The position numbers and the translations under genes were made by a program. From Legionellales bacterium (GTDB taxonomy: Bacteria > Pseudomonadota > Gammaproteobacteria > Eutrophobiales > Eutrophobiaceae), in contig PBJS01000025.1 of assembly GCA_002721165.1 (NCBI GenBank), forward strand, positions 1 to 64,000: a DNA stretch of 64,000 nt. The letters are read 5' to 3'. Positions 43,222 to 54,136 of this stretch are shown here, one piece after another; position 1 is the first letter of the stretch; every line of letters begins with the position of its first letter. Under the pieces are notes generated by a model, which saw only the letters and a list, made by a program, of their open reading frames with translations, did not search any database and was not told the origin of the DNA.

Positions 43222-44466
43222 CTAAACTAAGTATTCACCATTAATTAAATCTTCAAATGTTTCCCTTCTACGAATCTCATGAACTTTAGTACCATCAACC
43301 AGTACTTCGGATGCACGTGGTCTTGAATTATAGTTAGATGACATGCTAAAACCGTATGCGCCTGCTGATTGAATAGCAAGTAAATCGCCTTCGTTTAACG
43401 ATAGTTTTCGGTTTCTACCAAGAAAATCACCAGTTTCACAAATAGGGCCAACAACATCATATGCCTTAACTCCTTCACTCGACTCTTCTGTTACCCTTTT
43501 AATTTCATGCCAACTATCATAAAGAGATGGACGAATCAAATCGTTCATTGCTGCATCAACGACAGCAAAATTTTTAAGAGGTGTTTTATTAAGATATTCA
43601 ACTTTTGTAAGTAAAACACCTGCATTACCTATAATAGATCTGCCAGGCTCAATAATTATCTCAAGATCACATTCCCGAGTAATATCAGTAATAGCATTTA
43701 CATATTCATGTGGAGTTGGTGGTACTTCATCTTTATAACTAATGCCCAAACCGCCGCCAATATCAACGTGTTTTAGTATAATCCCCAGTTCTCCAAGTTC
43801 GCCTATTAGATCAAAAATTTTCCGCAATGCATCTTGAAAAGGACTTAATTCCGAAATTTGCGATCCAATATGACAATCAATTCCAATTAATTTGATACTA
43901 TTATCATTTTCCGCCTGCTTAAAAATATCCTTTGCAGACTCAAAAGCTATACCAAATTTATTCTCCTTTAAACCAGTTGCAATATAAGGATGTGTCTTAG
44001 CGTCGACATCAGGATTAACCCTTAATGAAACTGGTGCAACTAGCTTCATATTCTTAGCAACTTTGCTTAATGTTGTTAATTCACTTCTCGATTCTACATT
44101 GAAACATTTTATATTTTGTTCTAGGGCAAATTTCATTTCATCTTCGCGTTTCCCTACACCAGAAAAAACAATCCTATCAGGACTGCCGCCAGCCTTTAGA
44201 ACACGAAATAGTTCTCCGGATGATACGATATCGAAACCAGAACCTAATTTCGCTAATATGCTAAGAATGGAGGTATTTGAGTTTGCTTTCACTGCATAAC
44301 AAATTAAATGCTTTTCTGAACCAAAAGCAGAATCAAACTCTAGATACTTAGACTGAATTGATTTATTCGAATATACGTAGCAAGGAGTAGCGTATCGTTT
44401 TGCTATTTCCGATAAAGAAATATCCTCGGCATATAACTGACCGTCTCTATATGTAAAGTCAGACAT
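43222..44466 (-). CDS. lysA: Diaminopimelate decarboxylase
   Basis: Last step of lysine synthesis. 414 residues, PLP fold-type III. The PLP lysine is K60 in CYAVKANSN; also present are SSGELFRVLKAG, HIGSQI, the phosphate loop EPGRSIIGNAG, and the GPICETGDFLG segment with the cysteine and glutamate of the second subunit's site. lptM starts upstream and its stop is five bases before this gene, a very common pairing. Confidence 0.96.
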   Translation of the reverse strand: MSDFTYRDGQLYAEDISLSEIAKRYATPCYVYSNKSIQSKYLEFDSAFGSEKHLICYAVKANSNTSILSILAKLGSGFDIVSSGELFRVLKAGGSPDRIVFSGVGKREDEMKFALEQNIKCFNVESRSELTTLSKVAKNMKLVAPVSLRVNPDVDAKTHPYIATGLKENKFGIAFESAKDIFKQAENDNSIKLIGIDCHIGSQISELSPFQDALRKIFDLIGELGELGIILKHVDIGGGLGISYKDEVPPTPHEYVNAITDITRECDLEIIIEPGRSIIGNAGVLLTKVEYLNKTPLKNFAVVDAAMNDLIRPSLYDSWHEIKRVTEESSEGVKAYDVVGPICETGDFLGRNRKLSLNEGDLLAIQSAGAYGFSMSSNYNSRPRASEVLVDGTKVHEIRRRETFEDLINGEYLV

Positions 44467-44471
44467 GTGTT

Positions 44472-44618
44472 TTAATGAATATATTGAAAATCCGACGAAG
44501 ACACATTGTTTTTATCTGGATAATAAAGAGGGCCCTTCTGCCCACAGCTTGAGACACAGGATAAAACGATAAAAATTATCCCAATTTTCAAAAAACCATC
44601 TTTATAAACTTTGTCCAT
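44472..44618 (-). CDS. lptM: LPS-assembly lipoprotein LptM (YifL-like)
   Basis: A 48-residue lipoprotein. ATG 44618 reads MDKVYKDGFLKIG..., then a hydrophobic stretch and a lipobox VSSC with C25, followed by the family signature CGQKGPLYYPD, which is nearly all that is conserved in LptM/YifL. LptM helps the LptDE translocon mature correctly in the outer membrane. It sits five bases upstream of lysA, its usual place. Confidence 0.9.
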   Translation of the reverse strand: MDKVYKDGFLKIGIIFIVLSCVSSCGQKGPLYYPDKNNVSSSDFQYIH

Positions 44619-44759
44619 TTTAACTGTCCTATGATACCTAATCTGCTTTAATGTTCAGCATAACAAATTATTTGTTAGTAAAAAATGACTGTAGTTCATT
44701 TCATTTGATAAATTAGTAGACTTTAATCCTAAGTTTGCTCCTAATATGAGAATTTAATT

Positions 44760-45428
44760 ATGGCATTTAAACAAGATAATTCGGTGATTATCGAACCTCG
44801 AGAAACGCATGAAGCTAGTATAATCTGGTTGCATGGACTTGGTGCTGATGGGCATGATTTCGAATCCGTGGTTCCTGAACTACGTTTGTCTTCACGATTA
44901 GGAATTCGCTATATTTTCCCAAACGCGCCCATTCGACGAATAACAATTAACGATAATAGAGAAATGCGTGGCTGGTATGATATAAAATCTACCAATCTTC
45001 GTGAAATGGAAGATCTGGAATCAATCGCTGAGTCTTCATATTTAATTCATAAGTATATTGATGCTGAAATTAAAAAGGGTATTAGCTCAAACAAAATCAT
45101 ACTTGCGGGCTTTTCCCAGGGCGGTGCTATTGCTCTACATTCAGGTTTAAGATACCAAAAAAAACTGGCTGGCATACTAGCATTATCAGCGTATCTACCA
45201 GCACCTAAAAATCTTGAAAAAGAATCCTCTAATCATAAAAAAACACCTATTATGATGATGCATGGAATTGAAGACAATATTATTCCAGCTGAACAGGGCC
45301 ATTCATCATACCAAACTCTTATTGAGAATGGTTACATGGTTGAGTGGAATGTATACCCAATGCAACACACGATTTGTATTGAAGAAATTTCAATGATAGA
45401 CAATTGGATTAAAGATCGATTATCTTAA
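44760..45428 (+). CDS. Carboxylesterase / phospholipase (alpha/beta hydrolase)
   Basis: 222-residue esterase of the acyl-protein-thioesterase/EstB family. The oxyanion segment is WLHGLGADGHDF, the nucleophile S119 lies in GFSQGGA, and D172 (EDNIIP) and H203 (MQHTICIEEI) complete the triad. There is no signal peptide. Natural substrates are unknown. It converges on rhlB and overlaps its stop by nine bases. Confidence 0.9.
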   Translation: MAFKQDNSVIIEPRETHEASIIWLHGLGADGHDFESVVPELRLSSRLGIRYIFPNAPIRRITINDNREMRGWYDIKSTNLREMEDLESIAESSYLIHKYIDAEIKKGISSNKIILAGFSQGGAIALHSGLRYQKKLAGILALSAYLPAPKNLEKESSNHKKTPIMMMHGIEDNIIPAEQGHSSYQTLIENGYMVEWNVYPMQHTICIEEISMIDNWIKDRLS

Positions 45429-46676
45429 ATTACCTTGTGATGACCTATTTTTATTTTTGGAATTTTTTTTATTTTTTGAAGAATAAGATAGCTTTTTATG
45501 ATGCTTTGTTTTGGTAGGTGGTAATATTTCTGATAGCTTTTCTTCGCTAATCTTAGTTACTGGGATTTGGTACCCTATAAACGATTCTATTTCTGTAAGT
45601 GAATATACATAATCTTCACAGGCAAAACTTACTGCATCGCCAGAAGCACCCGCTCGAGCTGTCCTACCAATTCTATGAACGTAATCCTCAGCGTTCTGAG
45701 GTAAATCATAATTAAAAACATGGCTCACATCGGGTATATGCAAGCCGCGAGCCGCAAGATCCGTAGCAACAAGTACTTTTAGATCGCCAGTTGAAAACTC
45801 ACTAAACAAACGTTGTCTCTTTTTTTGCGGAACATCGCCAGATAAAACAGCAGCGTGTATTCCGTTACCCTTAAGATATGACCACACTTTTTCAGCAACT
45901 CTTTTAGTGTTGACAAACACAATGGCCCTTCTAGTTTTCGTACATTTTAGTAAATTAATTAATAATGGAATTTTTTCATTATTAGCCACGTGATATAACG
46001 TTTGGTTTACATTGTCTGCTGTAATTTTTTCTGGATTTATTTTGATTAGTGCGGGATTATTCATATGCTCATACGCCAACTCCATAACACGAAAAGATAA
46101 AGTTGCCGAAAATAGCATATTTAAACGCTTTTCAGGTTTTGGCATTCGTCTTAAGATATAACGAATATCACTAATGAAGCCAAGATCAAACATTCGATCG
46201 GCCTCATCTAAAACTACAACCTCGATACATTTAAAATTGAATACACCTTGTTTAAAATAGTCAATTAAGCGGCCAGGGGTACCAATTAATATATCAACAC
46301 CTTTTGCCAATTTTTTTTGCTGTTTCTCATAATCAACGCCTCCGTAAACAAGGCCTAATTTAAGACCACAATAACGATTAAATACCTCAGCATCCTTATG
46401 TATTTGTATTGCAAGCTCCCGAGTTGGAGCAATAACGATGGCGCGTAAATTTTTATAATTTTCGTGTCTTCTTGTTAGTAAAAAATGAAATGTCGACAAT
46501 AAAAATGCTGCTGTTTTACCAGTACCAGTTTGTGCTTGACCTGCTATATCATGTCCCTCTAATATTAAGGGTAAACACTCGGCCTGAACTGGCGTACAAT
46601 ATTCAAACCCTATTTCATCTAAAATATGAAGCAGACGGCTGTCAAGTTCAAATTGCTGGAATTTAATAGTATTCAT
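45420..46676 (-). CDS. rhlB: ATP-dependent RNA helicase RhlB
   Basis: DEAD-box helicase, in E. coli part of the RNase E degradosome. 418 residues: Q motif region FEYCTPVQAECLPL, Walker A AQTGTGKT (48-55), DEAD (157-160), SAT (LFSATL) and HRIGRTARAG. The tail from about residue 390 is rich in Lys, Ser and Asn. RhlB is chosen over RhlE because it is divergent from trxA and next to rho, as in E. coli. Confidence 0.9.
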   Translation of the reverse strand: MNTIKFQQFELDSRLLHILDEIGFEYCTPVQAECLPLILEGHDIAGQAQTGTGKTAAFLLSTFHFLLTRRHENYKNLRAIVIAPTRELAIQIHKDAEVFNRYCGLKLGLVYGGVDYEKQQKKLAKGVDILIGTPGRLIDYFKQGVFNFKCIEVVVLDEADRMFDLGFISDIRYILRRMPKPEKRLNMLFSATLSFRVMELAYEHMNNPALIKINPEKITADNVNQTLYHVANNEKIPLLINLLKCTKTRRAIVFVNTKRVAEKVWSYLKGNGIHAAVLSGDVPQKKRQRLFSEFSTGDLKVLVATDLAARGLHIPDVSHVFNYDLPQNAEDYVHRIGRTARAGASGDAVSFACEDYVYSLTEIESFIGYQIPVTKISEEKLSEILPPTKTKHHKKLSYSSKNKKNSKNKNRSSQGNLR

Positions 46677-46796
46677 AAATAAATCTTTAAATAGTTTATA
46701 GTATTATTTTCATATATATAAATATCAAACTTGCAATTAATCTTTAATTTAGTTCAAATTACATACTCACACATGTCACGGAGGAACTCAAAATAA

Positions 46797-47123
46797 ATGA
46801 GTACTGATATATTAAATGTTACAGACTCAACCTTTGAAGATGAAGTTTTGAGATCAGAGCAACCTATAGTTTTAGATTTCTGGGCAGAATGGTGTGGGCC
46901 TTGTAAAAATATCGCACCAATTCTTAATGAATTAGCTAATGAATATAAAAATAAATTAACCATTGCAAAAATAAATATTGACGAAAATCAGAAAACGCCG
47001 GCAACTTATGGAGTAAGAGGTATACCTACACTCATTCTCTTCAAAGGAGGAGAAGTTGTCGCCACAAATGTTGGGCAAGCTACAAAATCGCAATTAGAGG
47101 CCTTTTTTGATGCAAATATTTAG
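46797..47123 (+). CDS. trxA: Thioredoxin 1
   Basis: Cytoplasmic disulfide reductase of 108 residues with the classical WCGPC site (C33, C36), DFWAEWCGPC context and cis-proline in GIPTLILF. A GGAGG ribosome-binding site precedes the ATG. The order rhlB (divergent), trxA, rho matches E. coli. Confidence 0.97.
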   Translation: MSTDILNVTDSTFEDEVLRSEQPIVLDFWAEWCGPCKNIAPILNELANEYKNKLTIAKINIDENQKTPATYGVRGIPTLILFKGGEVVATNVGQATKSQLEAFFDANI

Positions 47124-47176
47124 TAAATTTTTAAAAAATTAACTGGACGAATAACAAAACGCATGTTAACTTGACC

Positions 47177-47293
47177 ATGGAATCTGTAAAAACTTTTCAA
47201 CAAAACACCTATAATCCCCCAAAAAAAATTAAAACTAGTAAAGAACTCGTTTCAATAAAAAAACAAACCAAGTTTGTAAATCAATACTTATGA
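47177..47293 (+). CDS. Candidate rho leader ORF
   Basis: A 38-residue frame between trxA and rho: ATG 47177, TGA 47291-47293, starting [15 protein letters not shown]. No good ribosome-binding site is visible. In E. coli the rho leader also contains a short ORF (rhoL) and a Rho-dependent attenuator. The frame lies in a C-containing, G-poor tract (47187-47236 has no G and 12 C), the composition of a Rho-utilisation site. Its KELVS shares 13 identical bases with the ELVS codons of rho itself. It may be only a leader RNA. Confidence 0.4.
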   Translation: MESVKTFQQNTYNPPKKIKTSKELVSIKKQTKFVNQYL

Positions 47294-47306
47294 AATTTTA
47301 ACACTT

Positions 47307-48563
47307 ATGAACCTAACAGAACTAAAACAAAAACCTGCTTCAGAACTCGTTTCACTTTCCTCAGATCTTGGTCTCGATAATCTAGCCCGCTCCCGTAAAC
47401 AAGATGTTATCTTTGAAATATTAAAAGCCCACGCTAAAAAAGGTGAAGATATCCATGGAGATGGAGTGCTTGAAATATTGCAAGATGGTTTCGGCTTTTT
47501 ACGTTCGGCTGGAAGCTCATATCTTGCTGGTCCCGATGATATTTATGTTTCGCCAAGCCAAATTAGACGCTTCAACCTCAGAACGGGCGATAATATTTCC
47601 GGGAAAATTAGACCTCCAAAAGATGGAGAACGTTATTTTGCATTACTTAAAATTAATGAAATTAATTTTGAAACGCCTGATAAAGCAAAAGGAAAAATCT
47701 TATTTGAAAACTTAACCCCGCTCTTTGCAGAAGAAAGATTAACGCTTGAACAAGGGAACGGAAGTACGGAAGATTTAACCCCGCGTATTATTGATCTCGC
47801 TGCACCAATAGGGAAAGGACAACGAGGATTAATAGTGTCTCCGCCAAAGGCGGGCAAAACTATGATCTTGCAAAGTATTGCTCAATCCATTACACATAAT
47901 CATCCTGAAGTACATTTGATCGTTCTGTTGATTGATGAACGCCCTGAAGAAGTAACAGAAATGGAAAGATCAGTTGGTGGGGAAGTAATATCGAGTACAT
48001 TTGACGAACCAGCCAGCAGGCATGTACAAGTTGCTGAGATGGTAATCGAGCGTGCTAAACGTTTAACCGAACACAAAAAAGATGTTGTAATTCTGCTTGA
48101 CTCAATTACACGTTTAGCTCGTGCGTACAATACTGTTATTCCAGCCTCAGGTAAGGTGCTGACTGGAGGAGTAGACGCAAATGCATTGCAAAGACCAAAA
48201 CGTTTCTTTGGTGCGGCACGTAATATTGAAGAAGGTGGTAGCTTAACAATTATTGCGACTGCTTTAGTTGATACAGGATCAAGAATGGACGATGTAATTT
48301 ATGAAGAATTTAAGGGAACGGGTAATATGGAATTACACTTAGATAGAATTATCGCTGAAAAAAGAATTTATCCAGCAATTAATATCAATCGTTCAGGTAC
48401 ACGACGAGAAGAAAAACTAACTGGCGATCAAGATCTACAAAAAATTTGGATTTTGCGTAAATTACTTCATCCAATGGAAGAACTTGCTGCAATGGAATTC
48501 TTACTTGAGCGTTTAAAAGCAACTAAAAATAATGCTGAGTTCTTTGATGCGATGAAAAGATAA
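47307..48563 (+). CDS. rho: Transcription termination factor Rho
   Basis: Hexameric RNA helicase that ends transcription. The 418-residue protein is the standard short form: N-terminal helix bundle ([15 protein letters not shown]), RNA-binding cold-shock-like domain with DGFGFLRS (60-67), P-loop [11 protein letters not shown] (178-188), [15 protein letters not shown] and the Q/R-loop regions. There is no insertion domain. It is followed by a bidirectional terminator shared with groEL. Confidence 0.98.
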   Translation: MNLTELKQKPASELVSLSSDLGLDNLARSRKQDVIFEILKAHAKKGEDIHGDGVLEILQDGFGFLRSAGSSYLAGPDDIYVSPSQIRRFNLRTGDNISGKIRPPKDGERYFALLKINEINFETPDKAKGKILFENLTPLFAEERLTLEQGNGSTEDLTPRIIDLAAPIGKGQRGLIVSPPKAGKTMILQSIAQSITHNHPEVHLIVLLIDERPEEVTEMERSVGGEVISSTFDEPASRHVQVAEMVIERAKRLTEHKKDVVILLDSITRLARAYNTVIPASGKVLTGGVDANALQRPKRFFGAARNIEEGGSLTIIATALVDTGSRMDDVIYEEFKGTGNMELHLDRIIAEKRIYPAININRSGTRREEKLTGDQDLQKIWILRKLLHPMEELAAMEFLLERLKATKNNAEFFDAMKR

Positions 48564-48576
48564 TTTTTTACCAAAA

Positions 48577-48601
48577 AAAACCCGTCATAAGACGGGTTTT
48601 T
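48577..48601. terminator. Bidirectional terminator between rho and groEL
   Basis: A perfect 10-bp stem, AAAACCCGTC / GACGGGTTTT, with ATAA loop. An A run on the left and T run on the right let it serve both converging genes; the U tract is longer in the groEL direction. Confidence 0.9.
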
Positions 48602-48622
48602 ACAATGAACAATTTACAGAAA

Positions 48623-50281
<1,659 letters not shown>

Positions 50282-50328
50282 CTAAAAGCGATCTGACTAT
50301 TTTATGTTTTATATATATTAAAATTACT

Positions 50329-50616
50329 TTATTCGATGACACCCATGATGTCGTCTTCGCGCATTACAAGGTATTCATCGCCACCGACTTTAACCTCTGT
50401 ACCTGAGTACTTGCCAAACAACACCTTGTCGCCTTTTTTAAGTTCAAGCTTAGAAAGCTCGCCACTGTCCAGTAATTTACCATTGCCTACAGCAATAACT
50501 TCACCCTGAATGGGTTTTTCTGTAGCTGAATCTGGGATAACAATCCCGCCCGGAGAAGTTTTTTCCTCTTCCACGCGCTTCACGATCACACGATCGTGTA
50601 ATGGCCGGATATTCAT
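50329..50616 (-). CDS. groS: Co-chaperonin GroES
   Basis: Ten-kDa lid of GroEL. 95 residues: [18 protein letters not shown], the mobile loop [13 protein letters not shown] and the C-terminal [15 protein letters not shown]. It is the first gene of groESL, with a CIRCE operator and a promoter 60-110 bases upstream. Confidence 0.98.
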   Translation of the reverse strand: MNIRPLHDRVIVKRVEEEKTSPGGIVIPDSATEKPIQGEVIAVGNGKLLDSGELSKLELKKGDKVLFGKYSGTEVKVGGDEYLVMREDDIMGVIE

Positions 50617-50672
50617 TAAAGTAGTCCTCCTTAATTCCTAACCTATTGATTTATAATGGGCTAATATATTTA

Positions 50673-50699
50673 TTAGCACTCCTTATTAGAGAGTGCTAA
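50673..50699. promoter_or_regulatory. CIRCE operator (HrcA site)
   Basis: Perfect TTAGCACTC - 9 bases - GAGTGCTAA inverted repeat upstream of groES. It is the binding site of the heat-shock repressor HrcA, whose gene is not in this window. It overlaps the expected transcription start. Confidence 0.96.
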
Positions 50700-50726
50700 A
50701 TATAGTCGAAATAATAAACTTGTCAA
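50699..50726 (-). promoter_or_regulatory. groESL promoter (sigma-70 type)
   Basis: Minus-strand TTGACA (50721-50726), 16 bases, TATATT (50699-50704). The -10 shares its last base with the CIRCE element, so HrcA would block initiation. I see no convincing sigma-32 promoter here. Confidence 0.85.
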
Positions 50727-50782
50727 CAGCTACATAGAAAAAAACATATGCGATATGAAAAATATTTGATGAAAATTTTTGG

Positions 50783-51979
50783 TTATTGGCTTCCTTCCTG
50801 CTGATAATAAGACATTAATATTTTTGCCACTTCCGGACGTGCAAATTCAACAGGTAAATCTTTCCCAGCTGATAATATTTCACGAACACGAGTTCCCGAC
50901 AGCATTACAAAATCCTCTTTTGTATGATCTGGGACATCACGAAACATAACGACTTTATTTAATTTTTTTGAATAGGCTGTATGGTCGGCTTTGAAAATTT
51001 CAATATCCAATGCATCTAAAACATCATTGCTATCAAAAATTGTTTGTGCCTCAAAAGGGCCGTAGTAATCACCCACCCCTGCATGATCGCGCCCAACTAT
51101 CAAATGTGTACAACCCGCATTTTGACGAAATACAGCGTGCAATACAGCCTCTCTCGGTCCAGCATAAAGCATGTCAAAACCATAGCCTGTTACCATTACT
51201 GTGTTTTTAGGAAAATAGAGCTCAACCATTTTTCTAATAGCTGCATTACGAATGTCGGCAGGAATATCACCTGGTTTAAGCTTACCTAATAGCATATGAA
51301 TTAATATACCATCAGCATTTACCGAGTCTTTTGCGATTTTACATAACTCCTCATGTGCTCTATGCATTGGATTTCTTGTTTGAAAAGCCACGACTGTTTT
51401 CCAGTTATTCTTCTGAATCTGATTTCGAATTTCCATTGCTGTACGAAATGTATCTGAAAATTCAGATTTAAAGTAACTATAATTAAGCACCCTGATTGGT
51501 CCTGAAATTAGATATTTACCAGAGTTTTTAAATGTTTTAACCCCTGGGTGATCAATATCCAAGGTTCCAAAAATTTGTTTGGTTATATGATTAATTTTTT
51601 CAACGTCTAAAGTTTCTATAGCTTCTATATTTTGTATTGCAAGAACAGGATTACCCGTAACATTTGGATCGCGCAATGCGATTACTGAAGACCCTTCAAT
51701 CCTTGAAATATCATCTGTGCGGTTGACGCATGGGACTGGCCAAAACAAACCATTATTAGTTTTCATGTTCTCAGCGACTGATAACGTGTCTGCAAGATTC
51801 ATATAACCATCCAGCGGCGAAAAATACCCTGCGCCCAACATCACTGCATTGGCTGCTGCTGCAGAATTAAGAAGTAAATCCGGTAGAGATGCAGATTCTT
51901 CTATTAGTCTATTACGTTCCTCGGAATCTTCTACAAATAATGGCTTTAATATATCTCCACCATGTGGCTTAATCATCAC
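50783..51979 (-). CDS. sat: Sulfate adenylyltransferase (ATP sulfurylase, Sat type)
   Basis: Interconverts ATP + sulfate and APS + pyrophosphate. The 398-residue monomeric Sat (not CysDN) has the nucleotide site QTRNPMHRAH (200-209; H206, H209) and GRDHAGVGDYYGPF. There is no fused APS kinase domain. In sulfur oxidisers this form works in reverse to make ATP from APS; in others it serves assimilation or sulfate reduction. No aprAB, dsr or cys genes are nearby, so direction is undecided. It is followed at a distance by groES on the same strand. Confidence 0.94.
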   Translation of the reverse strand: MMIKPHGGDILKPLFVEDSEERNRLIEESASLPDLLLNSAAAANAVMLGAGYFSPLDGYMNLADTLSVAENMKTNNGLFWPVPCVNRTDDISRIEGSSVIALRDPNVTGNPVLAIQNIEAIETLDVEKINHITKQIFGTLDIDHPGVKTFKNSGKYLISGPIRVLNYSYFKSEFSDTFRTAMEIRNQIQKNNWKTVVAFQTRNPMHRAHEELCKIAKDSVNADGILIHMLLGKLKPGDIPADIRNAAIRKMVELYFPKNTVMVTGYGFDMLYAGPREAVLHAVFRQNAGCTHLIVGRDHAGVGDYYGPFEAQTIFDSNDVLDALDIEIFKADHTAYSKKLNKVVMFRDVPDHTKEDFVMLSGTRVREILSAGKDLPVEFARPEVAKILMSYYQQEGSQ

Positions 51980-52084
51980 TTGCTCCTTTTAATTTAATTG
52001 TTCTTATTGAAAGATAGGTATAAAAATGAGTTGCTATATTAATATTTTTTACAAATAAACGCTGCTCCTATATAAATACTAATT

Positions 52085-53197
52085 ATGAACTATAAAGCTA
52101 ATCCAGAATATAAGCACGATAGTCCTTCTTGTACGGGTATTCTCATAACGAATCTGGGTACGCCAGATGAACCAACCGCATCATCGGTTAGAAAATATTT
52201 ATCTGAATTTCTATCTGACCCTCGTGTGATTGAGCTGCCTAGATACCTATGGTGGTTAGTGCTGCATGGAATAATTTTGAGAACACGTCCATCTCGTTCG
52301 GCGAAAGCATATAGAAAAATTTGGACAGAAAGTGGTTCGCCTTTGTTATCAATATCAAAAAAACAGGTTTTGGGATTACAAAAAATATTAACTAAAAAAA
52401 TTCAAGGGCCTATTAGAATTGAATTATCAATGAGATATGGAAACCCCTCAATCAAATCGGGACTTAAAAAATTGCAAGAATCAAATGCAAACAGAATTCT
52501 GATATTGCCGTTGTATCCACAATATTCAGCTGCTACTACTGGCTCGACGTTTGACGCTGTTACTAATGAACTTAAGAAATGGCGATGGTTACCGGAAATA
52601 AGAATGGTAAATCATTACCATGATTATCCCGATTATATTGATGCACTAAAAAATAGTATTGAAGAATACTGGAAACATAATGGTCGTCCTCAGAAGTTAA
52701 TATTTTCATTTCATGGCTTACCTAAACATTATTTTCTTGCAGGCGACCCATATCACTGTGAGTGTCACAAAACAGCACGTTTAGTAGCTGAAAAATTAAA
52801 ATTAGATCAAGATGAGTGGTTAGTTACATTTCAGTCCCGTTTTGGCCCACGAGAGTGGTTAAAACCCTATACTGACGAGACGCTAATATCGCTTGCTGAA
52901 AGTGGCGTAAAAAATATCAATATCATTTGTCCTGGATTTTCTGCTGATTGTTTAGAAACATTAGAAGAAATCGATATACAAAACCGTGAATTCTTCATAA
53001 AAGCGGGAGGCGAAAAATTTAATTATATTCCTGCGCTAAATGATGACGGTGATCATATTGAATTGCTCTCTAATATTATTTTAAAACATACAAATGGATG
53101 GCCAGAATTTTCAAAAAATTGGGATCAAGAAAAAATCGAAACGGAATTATCTAAAAGTAAAGAACGCGCAGAAAAATCTATATATAACAAAAATTAA
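52085..53197 (+). CDS. hemH: Ferrochelatase
   Basis: Inserts Fe2+ into protoporphyrin IX, the last haem step. 370 residues: LITNLGTPDEPTASSVRKYL, the catalytic H210 in FSFHGLPKHY, QSRFGPREWLKPYT and CPGFSADCLETLEEI with the conserved glutamates. It converges on the TSUP gene and overlaps it by four bases. Confidence 0.97.
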   Translation: MNYKANPEYKHDSPSCTGILITNLGTPDEPTASSVRKYLSEFLSDPRVIELPRYLWWLVLHGIILRTRPSRSAKAYRKIWTESGSPLLSISKKQVLGLQKILTKKIQGPIRIELSMRYGNPSIKSGLKKLQESNANRILILPLYPQYSAATTGSTFDAVTNELKKWRWLPEIRMVNHYHDYPDYIDALKNSIEEYWKHNGRPQKLIFSFHGLPKHYFLAGDPYHCECHKTARLVAEKLKLDQDEWLVTFQSRFGPREWLKPYTDETLISLAESGVKNINIICPGFSADCLETLEEIDIQNREFFIKAGGEKFNYIPALNDDGDHIELLSNIILKHTNGWPEFSKNWDQEKIETELSKSKERAEKSIYNKN

Positions 53198-53997
53198 ATA
53201 AGCATATTTATTCCAACAATCATAAGTAAAATAGCAAAGATACGTTTCAAAATTTCAGTTTGCAAATAATGGGCTAAACGTGCGCCTATTGGAGCAAAAA
53301 TGATTGTCATCATCACAATGATAAGTGCGGCAGGCCAATATAAATAACCTATCGAATGCATAAAGACATTCGGATTATTCCAGCTTGCAATAATGAATGT
53401 TGTAGTGGCGGCTACTGCAATTGGAAAACTACATGCTGAAGATATCGCAACTGCATTTCGTATATTTAAATTACACCATAATAAAAAAGGGACTGTTAAT
53501 GTTCCTCCGCCAATACCCAACAAAGTAGAAAATATACCTATAAAAATTCCAGAAAAAATAAAACCGTTAGTATTAGGTAATGTAACAATTTTAGTAGGCC
53601 TAACCTCGAACCATATCTGTATAGCAACCAGCATTTCAAAAATTCCAAAAATGATGCGTAATACATTACTTGACAGAGAATCAGCTATAAATACGCCAAG
53701 ACAGGCTCCTAACAAAATTCCTGGGGCAATACGATATACAATAGACCAAGATACCGCTTGTTTTTGATGGTGCTCATAAGTTGCAAATAATGAGGTAAAT
53801 ATTATCGTAGCCAATGATGTTGTTACCGCCTGATGCATTGTCAATGAAGATGCAAATCCTTGTTGGATAAAAATATAATGCAAAACAGGGACTATGATGA
53901 TCCCCCCACCCAAACCTAACATTCCGCCCATTAGTCCAGCAAAAACACCTGTTAGTGCGTAGATTAATATTATCTGTATAGTCATTTCCGCAAACAT
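53194..53997 (-). CDS. Sulfite exporter TauE/SafE (TSUP) family membrane protein
   Basis: 267 residues with about eight predicted helices and the duplicated family plan: GGMLGLGGGIIIVPVL near the N-terminus and LLGIGGGTLTVPFLL in the second half. TSUP members export sulfite, sulfoacetate or other organic anions; the substrate here is unknown. ATG at 53985 (MTIQ) is an alternative start. The nearby sat is compatible with a sulfur role, but the two genes are not in one operon. Confidence 0.85.
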   Translation of the reverse strand: MFAEMTIQIILIYALTGVFAGLMGGMLGLGGGIIIVPVLHYIFIQQGFASSLTMHQAVTTSLATIIFTSLFATYEHHQKQAVSWSIVYRIAPGILLGACLGVFIADSLSSNVLRIIFGIFEMLVAIQIWFEVRPTKIVTLPNTNGFIFSGIFIGIFSTLLGIGGGTLTVPFLLWCNLNIRNAVAISSACSFPIAVAATTTFIIASWNNPNVFMHSIGYLYWPAALIIVMMTIIFAPIGARLAHYLQTEILKRIFAILLMIVGINMLI

Positions 53998-54014
53998 TGT
54001 TAAGTCATCTATGG

Positions 54015-54047
54015 TTTGTAATTAAGCAGATTTGTAATTAAGCCAGA
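54015..54047. repeat. Short tandem duplication upstream of slt
   Basis: TTTGTAATTAAGCAGA (54015-54030) is followed at once by TTTGTAATTAAGCCAGA (54031-54047), which has one extra C. It lies in the divergent promoter region between the TSUP gene and slt. Confidence 0.85.
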
Positions 54048-54136
54048 TATATTACCGTGAACAGTGAAAAAATGTTGCTAATTCGAAGCCAAATAAGGAC
54101 AATCCCTAGAATTTTTTTTGAACATGACATTTTCAA

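Noticed and set aside
45984..45993. CACGTG sequences (also near 30198) as parS sites
   Set aside because: Only the six central bases match; the flanking TGTTT/AAACA of parS are missing and both lie within coding sequence.
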